Source: Muribaculaceae bacterium (GTDB lineage: Bacteria; Bacteroidota; Bacteroidia; Bacteroidales; Muribaculaceae). Taken from it: 64,000 nt of DNA. Position numbers and translations under genes: made by a program. The stretch is from NCBI GenBank assembly GCA_023664185.1, contig JAMPGA010000001.1:1021019-1085018 (forward strand), read 5' to 3'. Each line of letters starts with the position of its first letter. The stretch's first letter is position 1. The notes under the pieces are model-generated. The model searched no databases, was not told the origin of the DNA, and saw nothing but the letters and a program-made list of their open reading frames with translations. Of this stretch, positions 23,356 to 32,219 are shown piece by piece.

Positions 23356-25881
23356 ATGAAGAAAATCTCGACCCTGCTGCTTGCTCTATGGGTGGCGGCC
23401 ACGGCGTGGGCCTCGACACCTCAGGAGGCCTGGGAGACTACTTATCCGCAGATTCAGCAGCGCATTAAGGCTCCCCAGTTCCGCGACAAGGACTACAAGC
23501 TGTTTGACTACGGCAAAAAGTCGAAAACAAAGGGCTATCTCTACACCGAGCTCATCAACAAGACCATAGACCTCTGCTCGCGCGAGGGAGGCGGCCGCGT
23601 CATTATACCCAAGGGCACTTGGCTCACTGGCCCCATCACTCTAAAGGACAATGTAAACCTCTATCTCGAGGAGGGTGCCACCCTGCTCTTCACCACCGAC
23701 CCCAAGGAGTATCCCATAGTGCGTACCCGCTGGGAAGGCATGGACTGCTACAACTATCAGCCGCTGGTTTATGCCATCGACGCCACAAACATAGCCCTCT
23801 CAGGCAAGGGTGTGCTCGACGGCCAGGCATCAAACGCAAACTGGTGGGGCATGAGCTCAAAGAAGGGCCATGACTACGACGGCCCCGAGCCTGCTCCGGC
23901 CACACAGAAGGTGGGTCGACCCCTGCTGCAGGAGTGGAACGAAAACGGTGTGCCCGTGGAGAAGCGCATCCTCGGCGACGGCTACGGCATGCGACCCCAG
24001 ATGGTAAACTTCGTAAACTGCAAGAATGTGCTCATCCAGGATGTGACGCTGCTGCGGTCACCCTTCTGGGTTATCCACCCCTTGTTCTGCGAAAATCTCA
24101 CCGTAAAGGGCGTCATCATCCAGAACGACGGCCCCAACGGCGACGGCTGCGACCCTGAGTCGTGCAAGGATGTGCTGATCGAGGACTGCTCCTTCGACAC
24201 CGGCGACGACTGCATAGCCATAAAGAGCGGCCGCAACCGCGACGGCATCCGCGACGCTCGCCCCACCGAGAACGTCATCGTGCGCAACTGCCGCATGAAA
24301 AACGGCCACGGAGGCATCGTGGTGGGCTCCGAGATCTCGGGCGGATTCAAGAACCTCTTTGCCGAAAACTGCGTGATGGACTCACCCGACCTGGACCGCG
24401 TGGTGCGCATCAAGACCAACTCATGCCGCAGCGGAGTGATCGAAAACATCTACGTGCGCAATATCGAAGTGGGCCAGTGCAAGGAAGCTGTCCTGAAAAT
24501 AAATCTGCTCTATGAGCGCCGCGAAGCCTGCGACCACTCTTATCCACCTGTGGTGCAGAACGTATACCTGCAGAACATCACATGCCAGAAGAGCGAATAT
24601 GGCGTGAAGATAGAGAGCTTCGAGGATCTGTGCAATGTGCGCAACATCGAGGTGATCGACTGCCACTTCAACAACGTCTCCTCGGGCGGCAACTCCATCG
24701 AAGGTCTCGTCAAGAACCTCATTATAGCCAACACCTATATCAACGGCAAGCTCGTCGACGAATATTCACCCCTGTCGCAGCGCATGGTGCTCTCCGAAAT
24801 GAAGCGCAACCCCAAGAGCACACAGCTCGACCACCAGAAAGGCCCGAAGTGGACCTACGCCGTGGGCACTGAGCTCGACGCTTTCATTAACGTGGCCAAC
24901 CGCTATGGCGACAAGGCCATCGAGGAGTATGCCCTCTCGTATGTCGACTCGCTCGTCAACCCCGACGGCACCATCAAGACCTACAAGATTTCGGACTACA
25001 ACCTCGACCAGTGCAAGAACGGCACACTGCTCATGGTGGCCTACGACCGCACTGGCGATGAGCGTTACAAGAAAGCCATGGACACCCTGCACGAGCAGCT
25101 CAAAGGTCAGCCTAAGACTGCCGACGGCGGCTACTGGCACAAGAAAGTCTACCCCCATCAGATGTGGCTCGACGGCCTCTTCATGGCCGAGCCCTTCTCA
25201 GCCAAATACGCCAAGCGCTTCCTCAGCCCCGAGGAGCAGGCCAAGGAGTGGGACAACATAGCCAACCAGTTCCTCACAGTGGCCAAACACACCTATGACC
25301 CCGCCACAGGGCTCTATCGCCACGCATGGGACGAGAGCAAGGAGCAGTTCTGGTGTGACAAGGAGACAGGCCAGTCGGCCCACGCATGGGCACGTGCCCA
25401 GGGATGGATCTTCATGGCTCTGCTCGATGTGCTCGAGGAGATGCCCGCCGACAATCCCAACCGCCCCGAGCTGGTGAAGCTGCTCAAATCGCTGGCCGAC
25501 GGCGTGGTGAAGTTCCAGGACACCAAGAGCGGCTGCTGGTTCCAGGTGCTTGATCAGCCCGGACGTGAAGGCAACTATCTTGAAGGCACCGCCACAGCTA
25601 TGTATGTCTACTCGCTGCTGCGCGGTGTGCGCATGGGCCTGCTCGACGACAGCTACCTGCAGGCTGCCCTCACAGGCTGGAACGGCATGCAGAAAAACCT
25701 TATCCGCCAGGATAAAGACGGCACAATCTCGCTGCTCAACTGCTGCGCTGTAGGTGGCCTGGGTGGCAAAAATATGCGCGACGGCTCGTTTGAATACTAC
25801 CTCTCGGAGCCCATCATCGAAAACGACTGCAAGGGCGTAGGCCCCTACATCAACGCCGCTCTCGAGATGGAGCGCCGCTAA
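23356..25881 (+). CDS. GH28 polygalacturonase fused to GH105 unsaturated glucuronyl/galacturonyl hydrolase
   Basis: The 841-residue secreted protein has a signal peptide (KISTLLLALWVAATAWAS). Residues about 30-480 are a GH28 beta-helix that hydrolyses galacturonan: catalytic acids D266 (GDGCDPES) and D284/D285 (DTGDDCIAIKSG), H318 (NGHGGIVVGSE) and VVRIKTN. Residues about 500-840 are a GH105 alpha6/alpha6 barrel that removes unsaturated uronic acids left by lyases, with the catalytic Asp in WLDGLFMAEPFSAKY (D606), WARAQGW and SLLNCCAVGGLGGKN. ATG 23356 gives a clean signal peptide and lies downstream of the promoter. The fusion joins two steps of pectin breakdown. A terminator follows at 25922. 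Confidence 0.93.
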   Translation: MKKISTLLLALWVAATAWASTPQEAWETTYPQIQQRIKAPQFRDKDYKLFDYGKKSKTKGYLYTELINKTIDLCSREGGGRVIIPKGTWLTGPITLKDNVNLYLEEGATLLFTTDPKEYPIVRTRWEGMDCYNYQPLVYAIDATNIALSGKGVLDGQASNANWWGMSSKKGHDYDGPEPAPATQKVGRPLLQEWNENGVPVEKRILGDGYGMRPQMVNFVNCKNVLIQDVTLLRSPFWVIHPLFCENLTVKGVIIQNDGPNGDGCDPESCKDVLIEDCSFDTGDDCIAIKSGRNRDGIRDARPTENVIVRNCRMKNGHGGIVVGSEISGGFKNLFAENCVMDSPDLDRVVRIKTNSCRSGVIENIYVRNIEVGQCKEAVLKINLLYERREACDHSYPPVVQNVYLQNITCQKSEYGVKIESFEDLCNVRNIEVIDCHFNNVSSGGNSIEGLVKNLIIANTYINGKLVDEYSPLSQRMVLSEMKRNPKSTQLDHQKGPKWTYAVGTELDAFINVANRYGDKAIEEYALSYVDSLVNPDGTIKTYKISDYNLDQCKNGTLLMVAYDRTGDERYKKAMDTLHEQLKGQPKTADGGYWHKKVYPHQMWLDGLFMAEPFSAKYAKRFLSPEEQAKEWDNIANQFLTVAKHTYDPATGLYRHAWDESKEQFWCDKETGQSAHAWARAQGWIFMALLDVLEEMPADNPNRPELVKLLKSLADGVVKFQDTKSGCWFQVLDQPGREGNYLEGTATAMYVYSLLRGVRMGLLDDSYLQAALTGWNGMQKNLIRQDKDGTISLLNCCAVGGLGGKNMRDGSFEYYLSEPIIENDCKGVGPYINAALEMERR

Positions 25882-25921
25882 TACAGACAGAACGTCCACA
25901 CAAACATCATTTATACCGTCT

Positions 25922-25959
25922 AAGACAGCCTCCCTTCGCGAAACGGGGAGGCTGTCTTT
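25922..25959 (+). terminator. Terminator of the GH28-GH105 gene
   Basis: A 13-bp stem (AAGACAGCCTCCC at 25922-25934 with GGGAGGCTGTCTT at 25946-25958) closes an 11-base loop and ends in TTTG. It is six bases before the mobile element's left boundary. Confidence 0.82.
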
Positions 25960-26031
25960 GTCGTAAGAGCCTGTCCCATAATATATGTTAAGGCTGAGGC
26001 GGTCAGCCATTGAGCAGCTTTGGTCGTGTGA

Positions 26032-26062
26032 TGAGGGAGTGTACATTGATGTACACGACCGA
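26032..26062 (+). repeat. Left-arm hairpin motif of the 376-bp element
   Basis: TGAGGGAG (26032-26039), stem TGTACA (26040-26045), loop TTGA, stem TGTACA (26050-26055), then CGACCGA (26056-26062). It is the counterpart of 26245-26275 on the other strand, with the same spacing and a different but fully paired stem. Confidence 0.75.
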
Positions 26063-26244
26063 AGAACACGGACAGAAATGCCAATGGATGGCCGAGGCGA
26101 TGGTAACTTCCTCCGCCCGACAGATTTAAGCCAAAGTTTTTGTTTAGAGGTAAGGAGAGAATATACTTTCATATATAATTAACGCATTGATGCAAAGAAA
26201 ATTACCTCAATCTCGCATCTCTCGGGTGCTTTTGGCGCTGGCGC

Positions 26245-26275
26245 TCGGTCACAATGCCACAGCATTGCTCCCTCA
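26245..26275 (-). repeat. Right-arm hairpin motif of the 376-bp element
   Basis: Read on the minus strand: TGAGGGAG (26275-26268), stem CAATGC (26267-26262), loop TGTG, stem GCATTG (26257-26252), then TGACCGA (26251-26245). It lies at the same distance from its end as the left motif. Confidence 0.75.
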
Positions 26276-26412
26276 CACCACCTCCAAAATCCCTCCGAGA
26301 TATGCGACCTCAGCGTTAACATATATTATGGGACAGGCTCTTAATATATAAAGTTTCAGGCAAGGCATAATTTTTTGGTAGTAAATTAGGTGAGATTTCA
26401 CCGAAAATTTCG

Positions 26413-26420
26413 TAACTTTG
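26413..26420 (+). promoter_or_regulatory. Probable -7 element of the GH43-exuT operon
   Basis: TAACTTTG fits TAnnTTTG, about 70 bases after the mobile element and 68 bases before the GH43 ATG. A matching -33 is not clear at 19-21 bases, which may mean an activator is needed. Confidence 0.45.
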
Positions 26421-26488
26421 GGGCAAATTATATACTTGCGGCACGACTCACGCGTGTCCCGACACCATCAAAACCTTAAATTGAACTT

Positions 26489-28171
26489 ATGAAAATATTC
26501 ACCGGTCTATCGCTCGCAGCCTTGACAGCGCTCACAGCCTTAGGTGCAAACGCCGGCACCCTCTCGGAAGTTTGGGTTCCCGACCTGGGCAACGGACAGT
26601 ATCAGAACCCCATAATCGATGCCGATTACTCGGATCCGGATGTGGTGAGAGTGGGCGATGACTATTACATGACCGCCTCAAGCTTCTGCGACATCCCCGG
26701 CCTGCCCATTCTTCACTCCAAAGATCTTGTGAACTGGACTCTGATAGGCCACGCCATAGCCGAGATGCCCGAGTATGCTCAGTTTGCCCCCGACCCCAGC
26801 CACGGCAATGCCGTCTGGGCTCCGGCCATACGCTATCACAACGGAGAGTTCTATATCTACTACGGCGATCCCGACCTGGGCATCTTCATGACCAAGACCA
26901 AAGATCCCGCCGGCCCCTGGGAGCCCCTGGTGCTCGTCCACAAGGCCAAAGGCATCATAGACACCTGCCCCTTCTGGGATGAGGATGGCAAAGCCTACAT
27001 AGCCCACGGATATGCCGGAAGCCGCGCTGAAAACAAGAGCATTATCGGCATGATAGAGATGACCCCCGACGGCAAAAGCACCATCGGCGAGGATCGCATC
27101 ATATATGACGGACACGTGGACAACCCCACCATCGAGGGCGCCAAGATGTATAAGCGCGACGGCTGGTACTGGATATTCTCACCCTCGGGCGGCGTGGCCA
27201 CCGGATGGCAGGAGGTGATGCGCTCCAAGAGCCCATGGGGTCCCTATGAGGAACGCAACGTCATGGAACAGGGCGACACCGACATCAATGGCCCCCATCA
27301 GGGCGCGTGGGTAGACACCCCCGACGGAAAGGAAGACTGGTTCATCCACTTCCAGGACAAAGGCCCTTACGGCCGTGTGGTGCATCTGCAGCCCATGAAA
27401 TGGAACGAAGACGGATTCCCCGTGATCGGAGTTGACCCCGACGGCGACGGCCGCGGTGTGCCCGTGAAGAAATACCGCAAACCCAATGTGGGCAAGACAT
27501 ATGAGAAGGCCACTCCCGCCGAGAGTGACGAGTTTGACGCCAACACCCTTGGCCTGCAGTGGCAGTGGAAGGGAAATCCCAGCGCACTGTGGTATTTCAC
27601 CGATGCTAAAAACTCGCAGCTACGCCTCTTCTCTACCGACACCCCCGGAGCTGAGCGCCTCTACGACATGCCCAACCTACTGCTCCAGAAATTCCCCGCA
27701 GCCAACTTCACAGCCACAGCCAAGGTAGACTTCTGTCCCCGCGTCAACAACGGCAAGACTCAGGTCGGCGAGATGGCCGGTCTCGCCGTGATGGGCTACA
27801 ACTATGGCGCAATAGCCTTTGAGAGCCGCGAAGATGGCATATATCTTGTTGAAGTTCAGTGCCGTAAAGCCAACAAGGGTGGCAAGCAGACCATAGGCGA
27901 AGCCATCAAACTCGACTCTGCCAAGGATGTATATCTCCGCGTCAAAGTGAAATATACCGGCGCCAAGAAACCCACTCAGAAGCCCGACTACGCCTGCGAG
28001 GCACAGTTCTCATATAGCCTCGACGGCAAGAAATTCACCAACTTCGGCCAGCCCGTGCCCGTCACCGAGGGCCACTGGATCGGCGCCAAGATGGGTCTGT
28101 TCTGCTCACGTCCGTGGGTCAGCAACGATTCAGGCTGGATGAACGTAGACTGGTTCAGAGTAACTAAATAA
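26489..28171 (+). CDS. GH43 family glycosidase, secreted, in the pectin operon
   Basis: The 560-residue protein has a signal peptide (MKIFTGLSLAALTALTALGANA) and the GH43 propeller: DADYSDPDVVRVGDDYYM with the base D49, DTCPFWDEDGKAYIAHG for the modulating Asp and NPTIEGAKMYKRDGWYWI for the acid Glu. A C-terminal beta-sandwich begins near ESDEFDANTLGLQWQWKGNP. It resembles the enzyme at 10467 throughout, so the two are paralogues. Likely activity is release of arabinose or xylose from pectin side chains or xylogalacturonan; the exact linkage is open. First gene of the plus-strand operon, 14 bases before the pectin methylesterase gene. Confidence 0.92.
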   Translation: MKIFTGLSLAALTALTALGANAGTLSEVWVPDLGNGQYQNPIIDADYSDPDVVRVGDDYYMTASSFCDIPGLPILHSKDLVNWTLIGHAIAEMPEYAQFAPDPSHGNAVWAPAIRYHNGEFYIYYGDPDLGIFMTKTKDPAGPWEPLVLVHKAKGIIDTCPFWDEDGKAYIAHGYAGSRAENKSIIGMIEMTPDGKSTIGEDRIIYDGHVDNPTIEGAKMYKRDGWYWIFSPSGGVATGWQEVMRSKSPWGPYEERNVMEQGDTDINGPHQGAWVDTPDGKEDWFIHFQDKGPYGRVVHLQPMKWNEDGFPVIGVDPDGDGRGVPVKKYRKPNVGKTYEKATPAESDEFDANTLGLQWQWKGNPSALWYFTDAKNSQLRLFSTDTPGAERLYDMPNLLLQKFPAANFTATAKVDFCPRVNNGKTQVGEMAGLAVMGYNYGAIAFESREDGIYLVEVQCRKANKGGKQTIGEAIKLDSAKDVYLRVKVKYTGAKKPTQKPDYACEAQFSYSLDGKKFTNFGQPVPVTEGHWIGAKMGLFCSRPWVSNDSGWMNVDWFRVTK

Positions 28172-28185
28172 GCCATCTCACCGCA

Positions 28186-29142
28186 ATGAAAGCAAGACTT
28201 CTTTCGCTCCTTGCCGCACTCTTCATCTGCGGCTATGCCATGGGCGCCGAATACAAGCGCGACATATACGTAAACCCCGACGGCTCTGCCGACTACACCA
28301 CCATCACCGATGCGCTGGAGGGGATACGTGCCTACATGGACTACACCGTCAACGTCCACATAGCTCCCGGCATATATAAGGAGAAAATCATCATCCCCTC
28401 GTGGCTGACAAACGTGGTTTTCACCGGCGAAGGCGCCAAGCCCGAGGACACCGTGATAACCCACGACGACCACGCCAACATCAACAAGATGGGCACATTC
28501 CGCACCTACACAGTGCGTGTGGATGGCAACGACATCACATTCCGCAACCTCACCATCGAGAACAACGCCCCTAAACTGGGGCAGGCCGTGGCGCTCCACA
28601 CCGAGGGCGACCGTCTGAAATTTGAAAACTGCCGCATTCTGGGCAACCAGGACACCGTCTTCACCGGAGGCGAGCACATGCGTGTATTCTTCGACAACTG
28701 CTACATCGACGGCACCACCGACTTCATCTTCGGCCCCGCCACAGCCTATTTCAAAGACTGCAACATCCACTCGAAGGTCAATAGCTACATCACCGCAGCC
28801 TCCACACCCAAGGATGTAGAGGTGGGCTATGTATTTGAAAACTGCAAGCTTACGGCCGAACCCGAAGCCGAAAAGGTATACCTAGGCCGCCCCTGGCGCC
28901 CCTATGCCCACACCATGTTTATCAACTGCGAGATGGGAGGACACATACGTCCCGAACGCTGGCACAACTGGGGCAAAAGGGACAACGAGCAGACCGCACG
29001 CTATGGCGAGTATGGCTCAACAGGCCCTGGCGCTCAGGGCGAATGCTCATGGGCCAAAAATCCCGATGCCGAGACCGTGAAAGCGCTCACCGACCTCAAA
29101 AAAGTGTTTGGCTACACCTCGGAGTGGAATCCCGCTGAATAA
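28186..29142 (+). CDS. Pectin methylesterase (CE8)
   Basis: The 318-residue secreted enzyme removes methyl esters from homogalacturonan, releasing methanol and exposing polygalacturonate to the GH28 enzyme. After a signal peptide (MKARLLSLLAALFICGYAMGA) the right-handed beta-helix carries GQAVALHTEGDR, GNQDTVF with the acid D156, TTDFIFGPATAYF with the nucleophile D179 and YLGRPWRPYAHT with R235. All the catalytic signatures of CE8 are present and the length is normal for a single-domain enzyme. It lies between GH43 and uxaB with short gaps. Confidence 0.95.
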   Translation: MKARLLSLLAALFICGYAMGAEYKRDIYVNPDGSADYTTITDALEGIRAYMDYTVNVHIAPGIYKEKIIIPSWLTNVVFTGEGAKPEDTVITHDDHANINKMGTFRTYTVRVDGNDITFRNLTIENNAPKLGQAVALHTEGDRLKFENCRILGNQDTVFTGGEHMRVFFDNCYIDGTTDFIFGPATAYFKDCNIHSKVNSYITAASTPKDVEVGYVFENCKLTAEPEAEKVYLGRPWRPYAHTMFINCEMGGHIRPERWHNWGKRDNEQTARYGEYGSTGPGAQGECSWAKNPDAETVKALTDLKKVFGYTSEWNPAE

Positions 29143-29181
29143 ACCGTGAATCCAACAAACAAACTCTATAAAAACAACCAA

Positions 29182-30669
29182 ATGAAAGCCTTAAACAAAC
29201 TCACTGCCCCCAAGGCAGTTGCTCCCGAAAGGATCATCCAATTCGGCGAAGGAAACTTCCTCCGCGCATTCGTTGACTGGATCATCAAGAACATGAACGA
29301 CAAGACAGACTTCAACTCGTCGGTCGTAGTGGTCCAGGGCACACCCGATGCCTTCGTGACTCAGCTGCTCCAGGGTCAGGACTGCCTCTACCATGTCAAC
29401 CTCCAGGGCCGTCTCGAGGGTGAGGTAATCAACTCATTCACACGTGTCGACGTCATCAGCCGCGCTCTCAGCCCCTTCACACAGACCGATGCCTTCCTGG
29501 CTCTGGCCGACCAGCCCGAGATGCGCTTCGTCATCTCGAATACCACCGAGGCCGGCATCACATTCGACCCCTCATGCAAGCTGGCCGACCGCCCCGCATC
29601 CTCATATCCCGGCAAGCTCACCCAGCTGCTCTATCGCCGCTACACCACATTCAAAGGCGCTGCCGACAAGGGCTTCATCATCATGCCCTGCGAGCTCATC
29701 TTTGAAAACGGTCACCACCTCAAAGAGTGCATCACCCAGTATATCGACCTCTGGAAAGAAGAGCTCGGTGCCGACTACGAAGGCTTCCGTGCATGGTTCC
29801 TGACACACAACTATGTATGCTCAACCCTCGTTGACCGCATCGTTCCCGGATTCCCCCGCAAGGAGATCGCCGACATCCAGGCCAAACTCAACTACAAGGA
29901 CAACATCGTGGTACAGGGCGAGGCATTCCACCTCTGGGTCATCGAGCGCGCCTGCAACATGACCATCGAGGAGCTCCGCGCCGAATTCCCCGCTGAAAAG
30001 GCTGGTCTCCACGTACTTATCACCGACTCAGAAGCTCCCTATCACGAAAGAAAGGTGACCCTGCTCAACGGCCCGCACACCGTGCTCTCGCCCGTAGCAT
30101 TCCTGAGCGGCGTCAACATCGTGCGCGATGCCTGCAACCACCCCATCATCGGCAAATACATCCACAAAGTGCAGTTCGAAGAGCTCATGGAGACCCTCAA
30201 CCTCCCCATGGACGAACTCAAGAAGTTTGCCTCCGACGTGCTTGAGCGCTTCAACAACCCGTATGTCGACCACCAGGTCACATCCATCATGCTCAACTCG
30301 TTCCCCAAATATCAGACCCGCGACCTCCCCGGCCTCAAGACATATCTCGAGCGTAAGGGCACTCTCCCCAAAGGCCTCGTGCTCGGTCTGGCTGCCATCA
30401 TCACCTACTACAAGGGTGGCAAACGTGAGGACGGCACCGAAATCGTGCCCAACGACGACCAGAAGATCATGGATCTCCTCAAAAACCTCTGGGCCACTGG
30501 CGATACCCGCAAGGTGGCTGAGGGTGTGCTCGGCGCCAAAGACCTCATTTGGGGTGTGCAGGGCGACCTCAACGAAGTTCCCGGCCTCACCGACATGGTC
30601 ACCTACTATCTCGACGAGATCCAGAAGAAGGGCATGCTCGAGACTGTTAAAGAAGTAGTTGAAGAATAA
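29182..30669 (+). CDS. uxaB: Tagaturonate reductase (altronate oxidoreductase) UxaB
   Basis: UxaB reduces D-tagaturonate to D-altronate with NADH in the cytoplasm, the second step of galacturonate breakdown. The 495-residue protein starts MKALNKLTAPKAVAPERIIQFGEGNFLRAFVDW, with the dinucleotide-binding GEGNFLRAF motif typical of the mannitol dehydrogenase family, and has ECITQYIDLWKEELG and KVTLLNGPHTVLSP in the C-terminal catalytic domain. A GTG 12 codons upstream is in frame, but ATG 29182 matches the family N-terminus and is preceded by an A-rich stretch. It sits between the esterase gene and uxaA (11-base gap). Confidence 0.93.
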   Translation: MKALNKLTAPKAVAPERIIQFGEGNFLRAFVDWIIKNMNDKTDFNSSVVVVQGTPDAFVTQLLQGQDCLYHVNLQGRLEGEVINSFTRVDVISRALSPFTQTDAFLALADQPEMRFVISNTTEAGITFDPSCKLADRPASSYPGKLTQLLYRRYTTFKGAADKGFIIMPCELIFENGHHLKECITQYIDLWKEELGADYEGFRAWFLTHNYVCSTLVDRIVPGFPRKEIADIQAKLNYKDNIVVQGEAFHLWVIERACNMTIEELRAEFPAEKAGLHVLITDSEAPYHERKVTLLNGPHTVLSPVAFLSGVNIVRDACNHPIIGKYIHKVQFEELMETLNLPMDELKKFASDVLERFNNPYVDHQVTSIMLNSFPKYQTRDLPGLKTYLERKGTLPKGLVLGLAAIITYYKGGKREDGTEIVPNDDQKIMDLLKNLWATGDTRKVAEGVLGAKDLIWGVQGDLNEVPGLTDMVTYYLDEIQKKGMLETVKEVVEE

Positions 30670-30680
30670 TTCATCCGCGG

Positions 30681-32195
30681 ATGAAAGACTTTATCAAAAT
30701 CAATCCCGCCGACAATGTCGCGGTGGCAATCAACCCGCTCGCTGCGGGGACGGTTGTCACCGTCGACACCGACGGTGACATCACCCTCGTCAGCGACATC
30801 CCCGCAGGCCACAAATTTGCCCTGCGCGACCTGGCCGAAGGCGAGAACGTGGTGAAATACGGCTTTCCCATAGGCCACACACGTCATGCCGTGGCCAAAG
30901 GTGCGTTTCTTGACCACAACGACATCAAGACCAACCTTGCCGGACAGCTCGACTACTCAGACATCACAATCGACAACCCCTCGCCCGCAGCTCCCGGAGC
31001 AGCCCTCAACGGCCCCGAAGCCACTTTCATGGGCTACGAGAGGGCCGACGGCCAGGTGGGCATACGCAACGAAGTGTGGGTAATTCCCACCGTAGGTTGC
31101 GTCAATGGTATTGTAAAACAGATTGTTGACCGCGTCAACGCCGAGACCGGCGCAGAGGGCGTGGATGGCATCTTCGGATTCCCCCACAACTACGGCTGCT
31201 CGCAGCTGGGCGACGACCACGAGAACACCAAAAAGATTCTGCGCGATATGGTTCACCATCCCAACGCAGGTGGCATCCTCGTGGTGGGTCTGGGTTGCGA
31301 GAACAACCAGCCCAAGGTATTTGAGGAATTCTGCGGCGACTACGACCGTTCGCGCGTCAAATTCATGGTGTGCCAGGAAGTTGATGGCAACGAAGTGGAC
31401 TACGGTGTGAAAGTGCTCACCGAGCTCTACGAAAACGCCCGCAAGTGCATGCGCACCACACAGCCCGCATCAAAGCTCCGTATAGGTCTGAAATGCGGCG
31501 GTTCAGACGGATTCTCAGGCATCACAGCCAACCCGCTTCTGGGCGAGTTCTCCGACTGGCTCTGCGAAGTGGAAGGGGGCACAACAGTGCTCACCGAGGT
31601 TCCCGAAATGTTTGGTGCCGAGACCATTCTGATGCGTCGCTGCGCCGACGGCAAGCTCCTCGACTCCACCATATCGCTCATCAACAACTTCAAGGAATAC
31701 TTCCTGAGCCACGGTGAGCCCGTAGGCGAAAATCCCTCGCCAGGCAACAAGGCCGGCGGCATCTCCACACTCGAGGAGAAAGCTCTGGGCTGCACACAGA
31801 AATCGGGCAAGAGCCCCGTGTTCGGCGTGCTCGAATATGGCGAGCGCATACACAACCATGGCCTCAACCTGCTCTCAGCACCCGGCAACGACCTGGTAGC
31901 CTCGACAGCACTGGCCGCCGCCGGATGCCAGATGGTACTCTTCACCACAGGCCGCGGCACACCCTTCGGCACCTTCGTGCCCACCATGAAGGTGTCCACC
32001 AACTCAGGCCTTGCTGCCCGTAAGCCCACATGGATCGACTTCAACGCCGGTGTCCTCGTGGAGGATCAGGATATGAAGGCTGTCCTCGCCGACTTCATCG
32101 CCTATGTGCTCCGCGTGGCATCAGGCGAATTGGTAAACTCCGAAAAATCAGGCATTCACGAGATAGCCATATTCAAGAACGGAGTCACACTCTAA
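30681..32195 (+). CDS. uxaA: Altronate dehydratase UxaA
   Basis: UxaA dehydrates D-altronate to 2-keto-3-deoxy-D-gluconate, the third galacturonate step; known enzymes need iron. The 504-residue protein has an N-terminal SAF domain (MKDFIKINPADNVAVAINPL to about 95) and the large C-terminal UxaA domain with NEVWVIPTVGCVNGIVKQI, FPHNYGCSQLGDDHENTKKIL, GLGCENNQ, LKCGGSDGFSGITANP and LGCTQKSG, whose conserved Cys and His residues fit metal binding. Length is normal. It is separated from uxaC by 24 bases. Confidence 0.95.
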   Translation: MKDFIKINPADNVAVAINPLAAGTVVTVDTDGDITLVSDIPAGHKFALRDLAEGENVVKYGFPIGHTRHAVAKGAFLDHNDIKTNLAGQLDYSDITIDNPSPAAPGAALNGPEATFMGYERADGQVGIRNEVWVIPTVGCVNGIVKQIVDRVNAETGAEGVDGIFGFPHNYGCSQLGDDHENTKKILRDMVHHPNAGGILVVGLGCENNQPKVFEEFCGDYDRSRVKFMVCQEVDGNEVDYGVKVLTELYENARKCMRTTQPASKLRIGLKCGGSDGFSGITANPLLGEFSDWLCEVEGGTTVLTEVPEMFGAETILMRRCADGKLLDSTISLINNFKEYFLSHGEPVGENPSPGNKAGGISTLEEKALGCTQKSGKSPVFGVLEYGERIHNHGLNLLSAPGNDLVASTALAAAGCQMVLFTTGRGTPFGTFVPTMKVSTNSGLAARKPTWIDFNAGVLVEDQDMKAVLADFIAYVLRVASGELVNSEKSGIHEIAIFKNGVTL

Positions 32196-32219
32196 CTCTA
32201 AACCCTTAAACCCTACCCT

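Larger units (their letters stand above)
25966..26341. mobile_element. 376-bp non-coding element with inverted ends and TA target duplications (MITE-like)
   Basis: The two ends are inverted copies: 25966-26000 matches the complement of 26307-26341 at 34 of 35 positions, each beginning AGAGCCTGTCCCATAATATA. Both ends are flanked by TA (25964-25965 and 26342-26343), as expected for a TA-targeting transposase. No credible reading frame spans the interior, so it would need a transposase in trans. Beyond the ends the arms have diverged, but at the same offset (66 bases) each has TGAGGGAG, a hairpin and YGACCGA. It lies between a terminator and the promoter of the GH43-exuT operon. An IS630-like or IS5-like parent is possible; the family was not identified. 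Confidence 0.82.

Noticed and set aside
25198..26172. A 324-codon minus-strand frame running from the GH28-GH105 gene into the mobile element
   Set aside because: Most of it is antisense to the GH105 domain and its start lies in the non-coding element; no family features.
25966..26341. The 376-bp repeat as a CRISPR array or a riboswitch
   Set aside because: There are only two inverted, not direct, motif copies and no spacer pattern; TA duplications and inverted ends fit a transposable element better.
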